The notes: generated by a model not told the origin, from the sequence alone. Counted from the first letter of the stretch, positions 7,066-12,720 are shown. The stretch is DNA of 15,320 bases from an uncultured Prevotella sp. (GCA_905196835.1 CAJJWN010000059.1:1-15320), one strand, 5' to 3'. Numbers and translations: made by a program.

Positions 7066-7176
7066 GGCGGACTGTTTTGCGAAAGACGGCCTTTTGAGTT
7101 GCGAAAGGCCGTCTTTCACACGCTCAAAGGCCACCTTTTGCACTGCGAAAGGTCGTCTTTCGCAAAACCGCCTGCC
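7066..7176. repeat. paired-hairpin repeat, copy B, with outer stem
   Basis: B1 is a 16-bp stem, 7081-7096 with 7102-7117, one T-G wobble, loop AGTTG. B2 is a 15-position stem, 7126-7140 with 7146-7160, one C-C mismatch and two wobbles, loop CACTG. In addition TTTTGCGAAAGACG (7075-7088) is the exact complement of CGTCTTTCGCAAAA (7154-7167), with GGCGG (7066-7070) and CCGCC (7168-7172) beyond, so the whole element can fold as one large cruciform that competes with the two single hairpins. The linker ACACGCT is shared with copy C. It lies upstream of kduI. Confidence 0.82.
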
Positions 7177-7307
7177 ACAAGGCATTTCGGCGCCTGCCGG
7201 CACTGCGCGGCTGAAAGCGCGGCATGTGCTGTGCAGGAAAAGTTTTTTTAAGTATTATTCATACAATAATCGTACTTAAATATGTAACGAGTGCGATTTT
7301 TTTTTAG

Positions 7308-7315
7308 TAACTTTG
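7308..7315 (+). promoter_or_regulatory. -7 box of the kduI promoter
   Basis: TAACTTTG matches TAnnTTTG, about 50 bases before the kduI ATG. A clear TTTG at 19-21 nt upstream is absent; TATG at 7281-7284 is 23 nt away. A weak -33 region would fit a promoter that needs an activator, as sugar-acid operons often do, but this is an inference. Confidence 0.6.
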
Positions 7316-7365
7316 CAAAGGCCGTAAGGCCCTTTCCGGTAACTATCTAAAACAAAACATACGAT

Positions 7366-8211
7366 ATGAAGACAAATTACGAAATCCGTTACGCAGCGCA
7401 TCCCGAGGATGCGAAGAGCTACGACACGAAGAGAATCCGCCGCGACTTCCTCATCGAGCGAGTGTTCGCGGCCGACGAGGTGAACATGGTCTACTCCATG
7501 TACGACCGCATGGTAGTGGGCGGCGCGATGCCCGTGGCAGAGGAGCTGAAGCTCGAAGCCATCGACCCTCTTAAAGCCCCATACTTCACTACGCGCCGCG
7601 AGGTAGGTATATTCAACGTAGGCCAGGGCGAAGGCACGGTCAAGGTGGGCGATGAAACATTTACCCTCGGCTACAAGGAGGCCCTCTACATAGGCCGCGG
7701 CGACCGCGACGTGTTCTTCGCAAGCGCAGACCCGCAGAAGCCAGCGAAGTTCTACTTCAACAGCGTTACCGCCCACAAGGAGTACCCCTGCAAGAAGGTC
7801 ACCAAGGCCGACGCCGTAGTTGCCCACATGGGTTCGCTCGAGATGAGCAACGAGCGCGACATCAACAAGATGCTCGTATCGCAGGTATTGCCCACGTGCC
7901 AGCTGCAGATGGGCATGACGGAGCTTGCCCCCGGCAGCGTATGGAACACCATGCCGGCCCACGTGCACAGCCGCCGCATGGAGGCATACTTCTACTTCGA
8001 GGTGCCCGAGGAGCAGGCCGTGTGTCACTTCATGGGGCAGGTTGACGAGACACGCCACATCTGGATGCGCGGCGACCAGGCCGTGCTGTCGCCCGAATGG
8101 AGCATACACAGCGCCGCAGCTACGCACAACTACACCTTCATCTGGGGCATGGGAGGCGAGAACCTTGACTACGGCGACCAGGACTTCTCCAAGATAACCG
8201 ACCTGAAATAA
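7366..8211 (+). CDS. kduI: 5-keto-4-deoxyuronate isomerase (KduI)
   Basis: KduI isomerises 5-keto-4-deoxyuronate (the product of lyase cleavage of pectin, or of glycosaminoglycan after unsaturated glucuronyl hydrolase) to 3-deoxy-D-glycero-2,5-hexodiulosonate. The 281-residue product is nearly the length of the E. coli enzyme. The cupin metal site is visible: H199 and H201 with E206 in MPAHVHSRRMEAY, and H248 in WSIHSAAATHNY, three residues offset from the known ligands. The N-terminal RYAAHPEDAKSYDT and the C-terminal FIWGMGGENLDYGDQD are typical family ends. The start is the ATG at 7366 in an A-rich leader without a Shine-Dalgarno sequence. It is followed by kduD on the same strand. Confidence 0.97.
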   Translation: MKTNYEIRYAAHPEDAKSYDTKRIRRDFLIERVFAADEVNMVYSMYDRMVVGGAMPVAEELKLEAIDPLKAPYFTTRREVGIFNVGQGEGTVKVGDETFTLGYKEALYIGRGDRDVFFASADPQKPAKFYFNSVTAHKEYPCKKVTKADAVVAHMGSLEMSNERDINKMLVSQVLPTCQLQMGMTELAPGSVWNTMPAHVHSRRMEAYFYFEVPEEQAVCHFMGQVDETRHIWMRGDQAVLSPEWSIHSAAATHNYTFIWGMGGENLDYGDQDFSKITDLK

Positions 8212-8234
8212 CGTCAAACAACATTTCCGCCACG

Positions 8235-8306
8235 GCCTATATGGCTCATTAAGCTAATTCGTCCTATTGGCCTAATAAGCCCGATAAGCCTAATAAGCCC
8301 GATAGG
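8235..8306. repeat. degenerate 9-nt tandem array between kduI and kduD
   Basis: Eight consecutive 9-mers can be laid out from 8235. In every one, position 2 is C and positions 5-6 are AT. The last four units are almost identical in pairs: 8271-8288 and 8289-8306 differ at one base. The unit is near CCYRATAAG. The array fills most of the 128-base gap between the two genes and stops about 34 bases before the kduD ATG. It contains no strong GC hairpin with a T-tract and no TAnnTTTG box. If kduI-kduD is one transcript, the array is transcribed as a leader of kduD. Confidence 0.75.
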
Positions 8307-8339
8307 CATGGGCGGAAGCGATAAAACCTACAACAAGAA

Positions 8340-9143
8340 ATGGATACATTCTCACAAAAATTCTCACTCGAAGGCAAGGTGGCTCTCGTCACGGGAGCGG
8401 CCTACGGAATAGGTTTCGCCATAGCCGAGGCTTACGCCCAGGCAGGCGCTAAAATCGCCTTCAACTGCCGTTCGCAGCATCACATGGACCAGGCCTTGGC
8501 CGACTACAAGGCGAAGGGCATCGACGCGAAGGGCTACATCTGCGACGTTACCAACGAAGAGGACGTAAAGAAGATGGTGGCCGACATCGAGAAAGAGCTC
8601 GGCACTATCGACATTCTCGTCAACAACGCAGGAATCATCAAGCGCATACCCATGACCGAGATGTCGGTTGATGACTTCCGCCAGGTCATTGACATTGACC
8701 TTAACGCGCCGTTCATCGTGTCGAAGGCCGTAATACCGGGCATGATAAAGAAAGGCCACGGCAAAATCATCAACGTATGCTCGATGATGAGCGAGCTGGG
8801 ACGCGAGACGGTGTCGGCCTACGCGGCGGCCAAGGGCGGCCTGAAGATGCTAACGCGCAACATCTGCTCCGAGTTCGGCGGGCACAACATACAGTGCAAC
8901 GGCATCGGCCCGGGCTACATCGCCACGCCGCAAACCGCTCCGCTGCGCGAACGCCAGGCCGACGGCAGCCGCCATCCGTTCGACAGTTTCATCGTGTCGA
9001 AGACTCCGGCTGCGCGCTGGGGCACGCCCGAAGACCTGATGGGGCCGGCCGTGTTCCTCGCCTCCGACGCTTCCGACTTCGTCAACGGGCACATACTCTA
9101 CGTTGACGGAGGCATCCTCGCCTACATCGGCAAGCAGCCCTGA
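8340..9143 (+). CDS. kduD: 2-dehydro-3-deoxy-D-gluconate 5-dehydrogenase (KduD)
   Basis: This is an NAD(P)-dependent short-chain dehydrogenase that reduces the KduI product to 2-keto-3-deoxygluconate, which then enters the KDG kinase/aldolase route. The 267-residue product has the SDR hallmarks: cofactor motif TGAAYGIG (18-25), NNAG (95-98), catalytic Ser in NVCSMMS (S148) and YAAAK (Y161, K165). The C-terminal PAARWGTPEDLMGPAVFLASDAS and VNGHILYVDGG are standard for classical SDRs. Relatives are often annotated gluconate 5-dehydrogenase; the kduI neighbour decides for KduD. The ATG at 8340 follows the 9-nt repeat array. Confidence 0.92.
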   Translation: MDTFSQKFSLEGKVALVTGAAYGIGFAIAEAYAQAGAKIAFNCRSQHHMDQALADYKAKGIDAKGYICDVTNEEDVKKMVADIEKELGTIDILVNNAGIIKRIPMTEMSVDDFRQVIDIDLNAPFIVSKAVIPGMIKKGHGKIINVCSMMSELGRETVSAYAAAKGGLKMLTRNICSEFGGHNIQCNGIGPGYIATPQTAPLRERQADGSRHPFDSFIVSKTPAARWGTPEDLMGPAVFLASDASDFVNGHILYVDGGILAYIGKQP

Positions 9144-9193
9144 CGCTGCAAGCGGCCTTCTCATAAAGGCTGTTTTAAGATTATTCAGCATAT

Positions 9194-9231
9194 AAAACGG
9201 CGCGGCTCAATGGCTGCGCCGTTTTCTTTTA
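9194..9231 (+). terminator. terminator after kduD
   Basis: AAAACGGCGC (9194-9203) pairs perfectly with GCGCCGTTTT (9216-9225) around a 12-nt loop, followed by CTTTT. It lies about 50 bases after the kduD stop. A weaker hairpin (GCCTT at 9155-9159 with AAGGC at 9166-9170, then TGTTTT) precedes it. Confidence 0.85.
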
Positions 9232-9292
9232 CCATGCACCATGACATTGCTGTTTCCGTGAAATGTTGTTAAATATAGCGTGAAATAATGCG

Positions 9293-9329
9293 TCCAATTT
9301 GGTAACCAATGGTCTTTTGCCTATCTTCG
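9293..9329 (+). promoter_or_regulatory. promoter and likely operator of the toxin-antitoxin operon
   Basis: TTTG (9298-9301) and TATCTTCG (9322-9329) are 20 nt apart, fitting the Bacteroidetes promoter with one change in the -7 box. Overlapping short inverted repeats cover the -33 box and spacer: CCAA-T-TTGG, then TTGGT-A-ACCAA, then ACCA-A-TGGT, all within 9293-9314. Phd/YefM antitoxins repress their own promoters by binding such palindromes, so this is a natural operator candidate. Confidence 0.6.
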
Positions 9330-9352
9330 CAGCACAGAACAATATTAAAAAG

Positions 9353-9359
9353 AAAGGAG
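9353..9359 (+). promoter_or_regulatory. ribosome binding site of the antitoxin
   Basis: AAAGGAG lies 6 bases before the ATG at 9366. It is a real Shine-Dalgarno sequence in a window where most genes lack one. It decides for the ATG at 9366 over a GTG at 9309 that would add 19 unlike residues. Confidence 0.75.
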
Positions 9360-9365
9360 AATGTC

Positions 9366-9635
9366 ATGATAGTAATCAGCACAAGGGATTTCAGAGCCAA
9401 CCAGACAAAGTTTCTCGACATGGCCCGTGGCGGCGAGGACGTCATCTTGAAGTCGCGCTCGTCAGGCAGTTTCAAGCTCACGCCGGTAGATACGGAGGAC
9501 GCCGTGGTGAGCAAACGCGACCTGACCGAGGAGCTTCGCCTCGCCCTGCAACAGGTGAAAGACCACATGGAGGGGAAAATCAAGTTGAAAACCGCAGAAT
9601 CTTTGATAGATGAGCTTAGAAATAGTGCGCTCTGA
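9366..9635 (+). CDS. Phd/YefM family antitoxin
   Basis: This is the antitoxin of a type II toxin-antitoxin pair: it binds and neutralises the toxin and represses the operon. The 89-residue product starts MIVISTRDFRANQTKFLDMA, the Phd/YefM N-terminal DNA-binding fold ('is.rdfR.n...yld.a..Ge.vil'), and continues GGEDVILKSRSSGSFKLTPV (21-40). The C-terminal part (about 50-89) is charged and helical (EELRLALQQVKDHMEGKIK), as expected for the toxin-wrapping tail. The start is set by a good Shine-Dalgarno sequence. It overlaps the toxin gene by 26 bases, which ties translation of the two together with the antitoxin first. Confidence 0.88.
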   Translation: MIVISTRDFRANQTKFLDMARGGEDVILKSRSSGSFKLTPVDTEDAVVSKRDLTEELRLALQQVKDHMEGKIKLKTAESLIDELRNSAL

Positions 9636-9948
9636 TTATTTTACATCAGAGTTTAAGAGACTGGCAAAGCGATATAGAAGTCTTGCCGAAGATTATGAGA
9701 GGTTTTTGGAAAGCCTTATGTCAAATCCCCTCCAAGGTGTCGAGATTGCGCCAAATGTGCGCAAGGTACGCATGGCCATAGGCTCGAAAGGCAGGGGCAA
9801 GTCGGGAGGCGCACGCGTGATAACGTTGAACGCCCTCGTCACCGAACAGGACGGCACTGTGTACCTGCTGCTTGTCTATGACAAGGCCGATGCCTCCAAT
9901 GTGAAGATGAACGTTGTCAGGGAAATCATCAAGGAAATGGGGCTTTGA
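9610..9948 (+). CDS. RelE/ParE superfamily toxin
   Basis: This is a probable RelE-fold toxin; such proteins usually cut mRNA at the ribosome. The 112-residue product has the N-terminal helix pair (FTSEFKRLAKRYRSLAEDYERFLESL), a strand and RKVRMAIGSKGRGKSGGARVI (51-71), a basic Gly/Lys/Arg stretch also present in HigB/RelE-like toxins, then VYLLLVYDKADASNV and a short C-terminal helix. I favour an mRNA interferase over a ParE gyrase poison because of the KSGGARVI segment, but the target cannot be settled from sequence. The first 120 bases are clearly more AT-rich than the neighbours. The start lies inside the antitoxin gene. Confidence 0.82.
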   Translation: MSLEIVRSDYFTSEFKRLAKRYRSLAEDYERFLESLMSNPLQGVEIAPNVRKVRMAIGSKGRGKSGGARVITLNALVTEQDGTVYLLLVYDKADASNVKMNVVREIIKEMGL

Positions 9949-9986
9949 CGCCTGTCTGCACGGACGTCTTCCGTAAATGGTTTTTC

Positions 9987-10070
9987 AATTTGCGGCCTTT
10001 CGCATTCCGAAAGGCCGTCAATTACAATGCAAAAGGCCGTCTTTTACACGCTAAAAGACGGCCTTTTGCA
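9987..10070. repeat. paired-hairpin repeat, copy C
   Basis: C1 is a 16-position stem, 9987-10002 with 10008-10023, one T-C mismatch and one wobble, loop CATTC. C2 is a perfect 19-bp stem, 10028-10046 with 10052-10070, loop CACGC. Only four bases separate the hairpins. C2 is the cleanest copy of the core AAAAGGCCGTCTTTT. The right arm of C1 plus linker (AAAGGCCGTCAATTACAA) is matched by the unpaired middle of copy A. It lies between the toxin gene and the TPR gene, both on the plus strand. Confidence 0.87.
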
Positions 10071-10145
10071 ATGCGCTGGATGTCAGACGGTTACGCAGGC
10101 GGTGGTAAAATAGACTAAAATATTTAGTTAAATATGGCATATTCC

Positions 10146-10176
10146 TTTGTGCTTACCGTTTTTATTGGTATCTTTG
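10146..10176 (+). promoter_or_regulatory. upstream promoter of the TPR gene
   Basis: TTTG (10146-10149) and TATCTTTG (10169-10176) are separated by 19 nt, a full match to the Bacteroidetes promoter. It lies about 165 bases before the TPR ATG and inside the first copy of a duplicated segment. A second -7 box follows 66 bases later. Confidence 0.72.
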
Positions 10177-10277
10177 CATAAGATAAGCCGCACTCGGGAA
10201 ACTGCAAGCAAGCTTGCTTTCCACTCGTTTGCATTATCTTTGCATAAGGCAGGCGGCGCACGCGAGAACGGCAGCGG
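10169..10277. repeat. imperfect tandem duplication carrying a -7 box
   Basis: TATCTTTGCATAAG occurs at 10169 and again at 10235, 66 bases apart. The similarity continues past the identical part with substitutions (GCCGCACTCGGGAA against GGCGGCGCACGCGAGAA). Between them is a hairpin GGAAA-ct-GCAAG-CAAG-CTTGC-TTTCC (10197-10222) containing a perfect 14-bp palindrome AAGCAAGCTTGCTT (10206-10219). The second copy has a TATCTTTG -7 box (10235-10242) but only a weak -33 (TTGC, 10214-10217, 17 nt away). From memory, similar sequence recurs before genes in Bacteroidales; not checked. Confidence 0.65.
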
Positions 10278-10339
10278 ACTGTCTTTCTGCGCGTCTGCGC
10301 CGCCTCTGCCTTGTATGAAAACGTGAAAAACGGATTACT

Positions 10340-11449
10340 ATGATGCGTAAAACATTTGTTATTATCGCCCTGCTGGCAGCCACAGTCACGGCTGCTTACG
10401 GGCAGGCTGACGGCGCGGAGGCGAGGGGTGACAGCTGTATGGACGTGCACGACACGTTCCACGCGCTGACGTATTACGGCGAGGCGATGGCCGCCGACAG
10501 CTCTGCCGCGCTGCAACGGAAGGTGGCGCGGTGTTATTATATGCGCGGCGACTACCGCCGTTGCGTTGATACGATGTTGCCGGTGGCGGGTCCGGGCGGC
10601 GACAGTCTTACGCTGGAGCAGATGCGTTGCCTGTTCGAGTGTTACAGGAGGCTTGAAGACAACGACGGACAGATGACCTGGGGGCGCGCCATACTGCGCC
10701 GCTGCCCCATGGACGGGGAGACGACCGCCGCCGTGGCGGCCATATACAACACAGACGACAGGTATCTGCCGTCGAGCGCGAGGGTGCTTACCAACGATTA
10801 TCTCGAAAGGGATTCAACGTGCATTCCTGTGCTCAGGCAGAACGCCGACGCGCAGTTTCTCATGCAGAGCTTCGACGCTGCCGTGGCCGTCTACCGTAAG
10901 CTGCTGGCTCTTGGCGACTCGTCGTACAACGTGGTGTACTCGCTTGGCATGTCATACATGCAGACGCGGCAGGACAGTCTTGCCCGCCTGTGGCTGCTCA
11001 AGGCGGCTGAGATGAAGCAGATGAAGGACGCCGGATGCCTGTACCGCCTCGGAATGGTGTGCATCGACATGGGCAGTGTGGACGAAGGCATCGAGTACCT
11101 TAACATCGCTTACAACCTGATGCAGCCCGACGGGCGCGTGGTCTACATTGTGAAGCGCGCCTTGGGCGAGGGATATTACAAGAAAGGTGACTACTGGAAC
11201 GCCATCTACGCGTGGCTCGAGGCGCTGAAGCGCAACAACAAAAGCATGGCTACAATCTTCAACGTGGCGCAGACATACGGCCTCGTGGGGCAGCATGACA
11301 AGGAAAAGCGGTTCTACCGCTCGTTCCTAAGCATGGCCGCGATGGCCGAGAGCACGCCTTCGCTTGACGAAATGGTCAAGCAGGCCGAGGCCGCAGTTGG
11401 CAAAAAAGAAGACTTTAAGGGCTGCATCATCGGGCTGCCGATAGACTGA
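10340..11449 (+). CDS. secreted tetratricopeptide-repeat protein
   Basis: No specific function is recognised. The 369-residue product begins with a signal peptide (MMRKTFVIIALLAATVTAAYGQ, cleavage likely after about residue 20-22), so it is exported to the periplasm. TPR-like helix pairs are visible at about 37-72 (FHALTYYGEAM..., ARCYYMRGDY), 171-206 (AQFLMQSFDAAVAVYRKLL, VVYSLGMSYMQ), 232-263 (GCLYRLGMVCIDMGSVDEGIEYLNIAYNL) and 273-330 (ALGEGYYKKGDYWNAIYAWLEAL, then FNVAQTYGLVGQHDKEKRFYRSFL). Such proteins act as scaffolds for protein contacts. It stands alone with its own promoters and converges on the envelope operon. The ATG at 10340 is chosen; a second ATG at 10343 is equally possible. 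Confidence 0.82.
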   Translation: MMRKTFVIIALLAATVTAAYGQADGAEARGDSCMDVHDTFHALTYYGEAMAADSSAALQRKVARCYYMRGDYRRCVDTMLPVAGPGGDSLTLEQMRCLFECYRRLEDNDGQMTWGRAILRRCPMDGETTAAVAAIYNTDDRYLPSSARVLTNDYLERDSTCIPVLRQNADAQFLMQSFDAAVAVYRKLLALGDSSYNVVYSLGMSYMQTRQDSLARLWLLKAAEMKQMKDAGCLYRLGMVCIDMGSVDEGIEYLNIAYNLMQPDGRVVYIVKRALGEGYYKKGDYWNAIYAWLEALKRNNKSMATIFNVAQTYGLVGQHDKEKRFYRSFLSMAAMAESTPSLDEMVKQAEAAVGKKEDFKGCIIGLPID

Positions 11450-11461
11450 CTGGGAACATGT

Positions 11462-11498
11462 GGTAAAGGTATAAAGGCAAAAGGGTAAAAAGGTAAGG
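11462..11498. repeat. degenerate GGTAAAA array between convergent genes
   Basis: Five G-runs followed by A-runs recur at 6-9 nt spacing (GGTAAA, GGTATAAA, GGCAAAA, GGGTAAAAA, GGTAAGG). The array fills the 50-base gap between the convergent TPR and GT4 genes. There is no GC hairpin, so neither gene has an evident intrinsic terminator here. Confidence 0.5.
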
Positions 11499-11499
11499 C

Positions 11500-12636
11500 T
11501 CAGCCGTTCAGCACTTCGTTGTACACGGCGAGCACCTGCTGCGCCACGTTGTTGTTCTCGAAGCGCGAGATGTACTGCCGTCCGGCGGCGATGCGCTCGT
11601 CGCGGCCGGGCGCTCCTTTGAGAGTCAGCTTCATGGCGTCGGCCATTCCGTACACGTCGTCGGGGTCTACGTACAGCGTGGCGTTGCCTCCGGCTTCTTC
11701 AAGGCAGCTGCCCGTGCAGGCCACTACGGGCAGTCCGCTCTGTATGGCTTCGATTACGGGCAGTCCGAAGCCCTCGTAGCGCGACGGACATACGCACGCT
11801 TCGGCCATCTGGTATATGGCCGGGAGGTCGTCGGCCGGCACATTGTGCAGGAACATCACACGGCCCGACAGCCCGTTCTGCGCCACGTACCGCTTCACCT
11901 TCTCGCAGTAGGCGGTCGGCTTTCCCACTACTACCAGGCTAACGTCGGCGGGTAACAGGCGCATAGCCTTTACCGCCAGCAGCACGTTCTTGCGCTCTTC
12001 CACCGTGCCTACGCTCACTATGTAACGCTCGGGCAGCATGTAGTCGGTGTGCACCTCCTGCATCTTCTTCTCGCCCTCGCGCATCTTGTAGCGCGTGCCG
12101 CAGCTCTGGTAGATTACTTCTATTTTGTCGGCCGGCACGTCGCCGTACAGCATCACGTCGCGCTTGGTACACTCGCTGATGGCTATTATGCGGTCGGCCT
12201 CGATGCAAGTCTTCTTGAATTTCCACGCCAGTATCTTCCTCTCAAGCCACGGGTACCACTCCGGGTGGCGCATGAAGATGAGGTCGTGTACAGTCACTAC
12301 GGTCTTAATCCCAGCCTCCTTTATGCCCACCGGCAGCTCGCCCGACAGCCCGTGGTACAGCTTTACGCCGTCGCGCACAAGGTCGGCCACCATGCCCCGC
12401 GTGCGCCACAGAGCCTTTGCCAAGGGGTTCATGCCTGTTTCCGGGTAGACATACTTTATGTTTTGCCGCGGCGTTACCTGCCGTCTCAGGGCGGCGTCGC
12501 CGCGTTCCGGGGTGTACAGGTTGAGCATTATGTCGGGCGTTGCGGCGTCGGCTATGTCGTTAATGAGCGTCCTGCCGTAACTGCCAGGCCCTGTATTGTC
12601 GCACACTATGTGCTTCGCGTCATATCCTATTGTCAT
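11500..12636 (-). CDS. glycosyltransferase family 4
   Basis: This is a GT-B retaining glycosyltransferase of the GT4 family, expected to add a sugar from a nucleotide donor to a lipid- or polysaccharide-linked acceptor at the inner membrane. The product has 378 residues. The N-terminal acceptor domain contains DNTGPGSYGRTL (a 'G.G.y...L' motif at 13-24) and VVTVHDLIFMRHPEWY (113-128). The donor domain contains YIVSVGTVEERKNVLLAVKAM (205-225) and EGFGLPVIE (288-296), the EX7E catalytic motif. The overall pattern resembles mannosyltransferase-type GT4 proteins, but the donor is not proven. It is third in a minus-strand operon after an LpxL-like acyltransferase (64-base gap), pointing to lipopolysaccharide or capsule synthesis. 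Confidence 0.88.
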   Translation of the reverse strand: MTIGYDAKHIVCDNTGPGSYGRTLINDIADAATPDIMLNLYTPERGDAALRRQVTPRQNIKYVYPETGMNPLAKALWRTRGMVADLVRDGVKLYHGLSGELPVGIKEAGIKTVVTVHDLIFMRHPEWYPWLERKILAWKFKKTCIEADRIIAISECTKRDVMLYGDVPADKIEVIYQSCGTRYKMREGEKKMQEVHTDYMLPERYIVSVGTVEERKNVLLAVKAMRLLPADVSLVVVGKPTAYCEKVKRYVAQNGLSGRVMFLHNVPADDLPAIYQMAEACVCPSRYEGFGLPVIEAIQSGLPVVACTGSCLEEAGGNATLYVDPDDVYGMADAMKLTLKGAPGRDERIAAGRQYISRFENNNVAQQVLAVYNEVLNG

Positions 12637-12689
12637 GTGATGTATTCACTTTCATGTTAATCCGAACCGTCATTGGCAACGGATTATTC

Positions 12690-12720
12690 ACTCTTCACTT
12701 TTAGTTTTTCACTCTTTCCT
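12690..12720. repeat. AT-rich repeat at the 3' end of the acyltransferase gene
   Basis: On the minus strand, GAGTGAAAAACTAAAAGTGAA followed by GAGTGAATA spans the last codons and the stop of the LpxL-like gene. GAGTGAA recurs within about 20 bases. It looks like one of the short AGTGAA-type intergenic repeats of Bacteroidales (from memory), but here it lies partly in coding sequence. Confidence 0.5.

Larger units (their letters stand above)
6774..7365. other. 592-base gene-free region
   Basis: This stretch separates the 57-residue membrane protein (minus) from kduI (plus). It holds a small inverted repeat near 6880-6895 (CAGGATTTTGTCCTG), a perfect 8-bp hairpin at 7015-7033 (TGTAAACC-TGT-GGTTTACA), the paired-hairpin repeat copy B (7066-7176) and the kduI promoter region with TAACTTTG at 7308-7315. 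Base composition changes along it: AT-rich around 6850-7000, GC-rich around copy B, then AT-rich again after 7240. Several reading frames cross it, but all are built from the inverted repeats. A small RNA cannot be excluded. Confidence 0.6.
9949..10339. other. 391-base gene-free region before the TPR gene
   Basis: After the toxin stop come a small hairpin ACGGA-CGTCT-TCCGT (9960-9974) with a T-run at 9981-9985, the paired-hairpin repeat copy C (9987-10070), an AT-rich inverted repeat ACTAAA-ATA-TTTAGT (10114-10128), and a duplicated promoter segment (10146-10275). Nothing else is seen on either strand; the minus-strand frame through it is not supported by any protein-like sequence. Confidence 0.6.

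Noticed and set aside
6941..7279. 112-codon plus-strand frame before kduI, and overlapping minus-strand frames
   Set aside because: They run through the inverted repeats of copy B. The translated text repeats itself because of the repeats, and no start signal or protein-like pattern is seen.
7276..8217. 313-codon open frame on the minus strand across kduI
   Set aside because: It is antisense to kduI in a GC-rich codon pattern. The kduI frame has metal ligands and family ends; the antisense one has nothing recognisable.
9366..10070. Toxin-antitoxin pair plus hairpins considered as a type III system with RNA antitoxin
   Set aside because: A protein antitoxin of Phd/YefM type is present in front of the toxin, and the same hairpins occur at two loci without any toxin gene.
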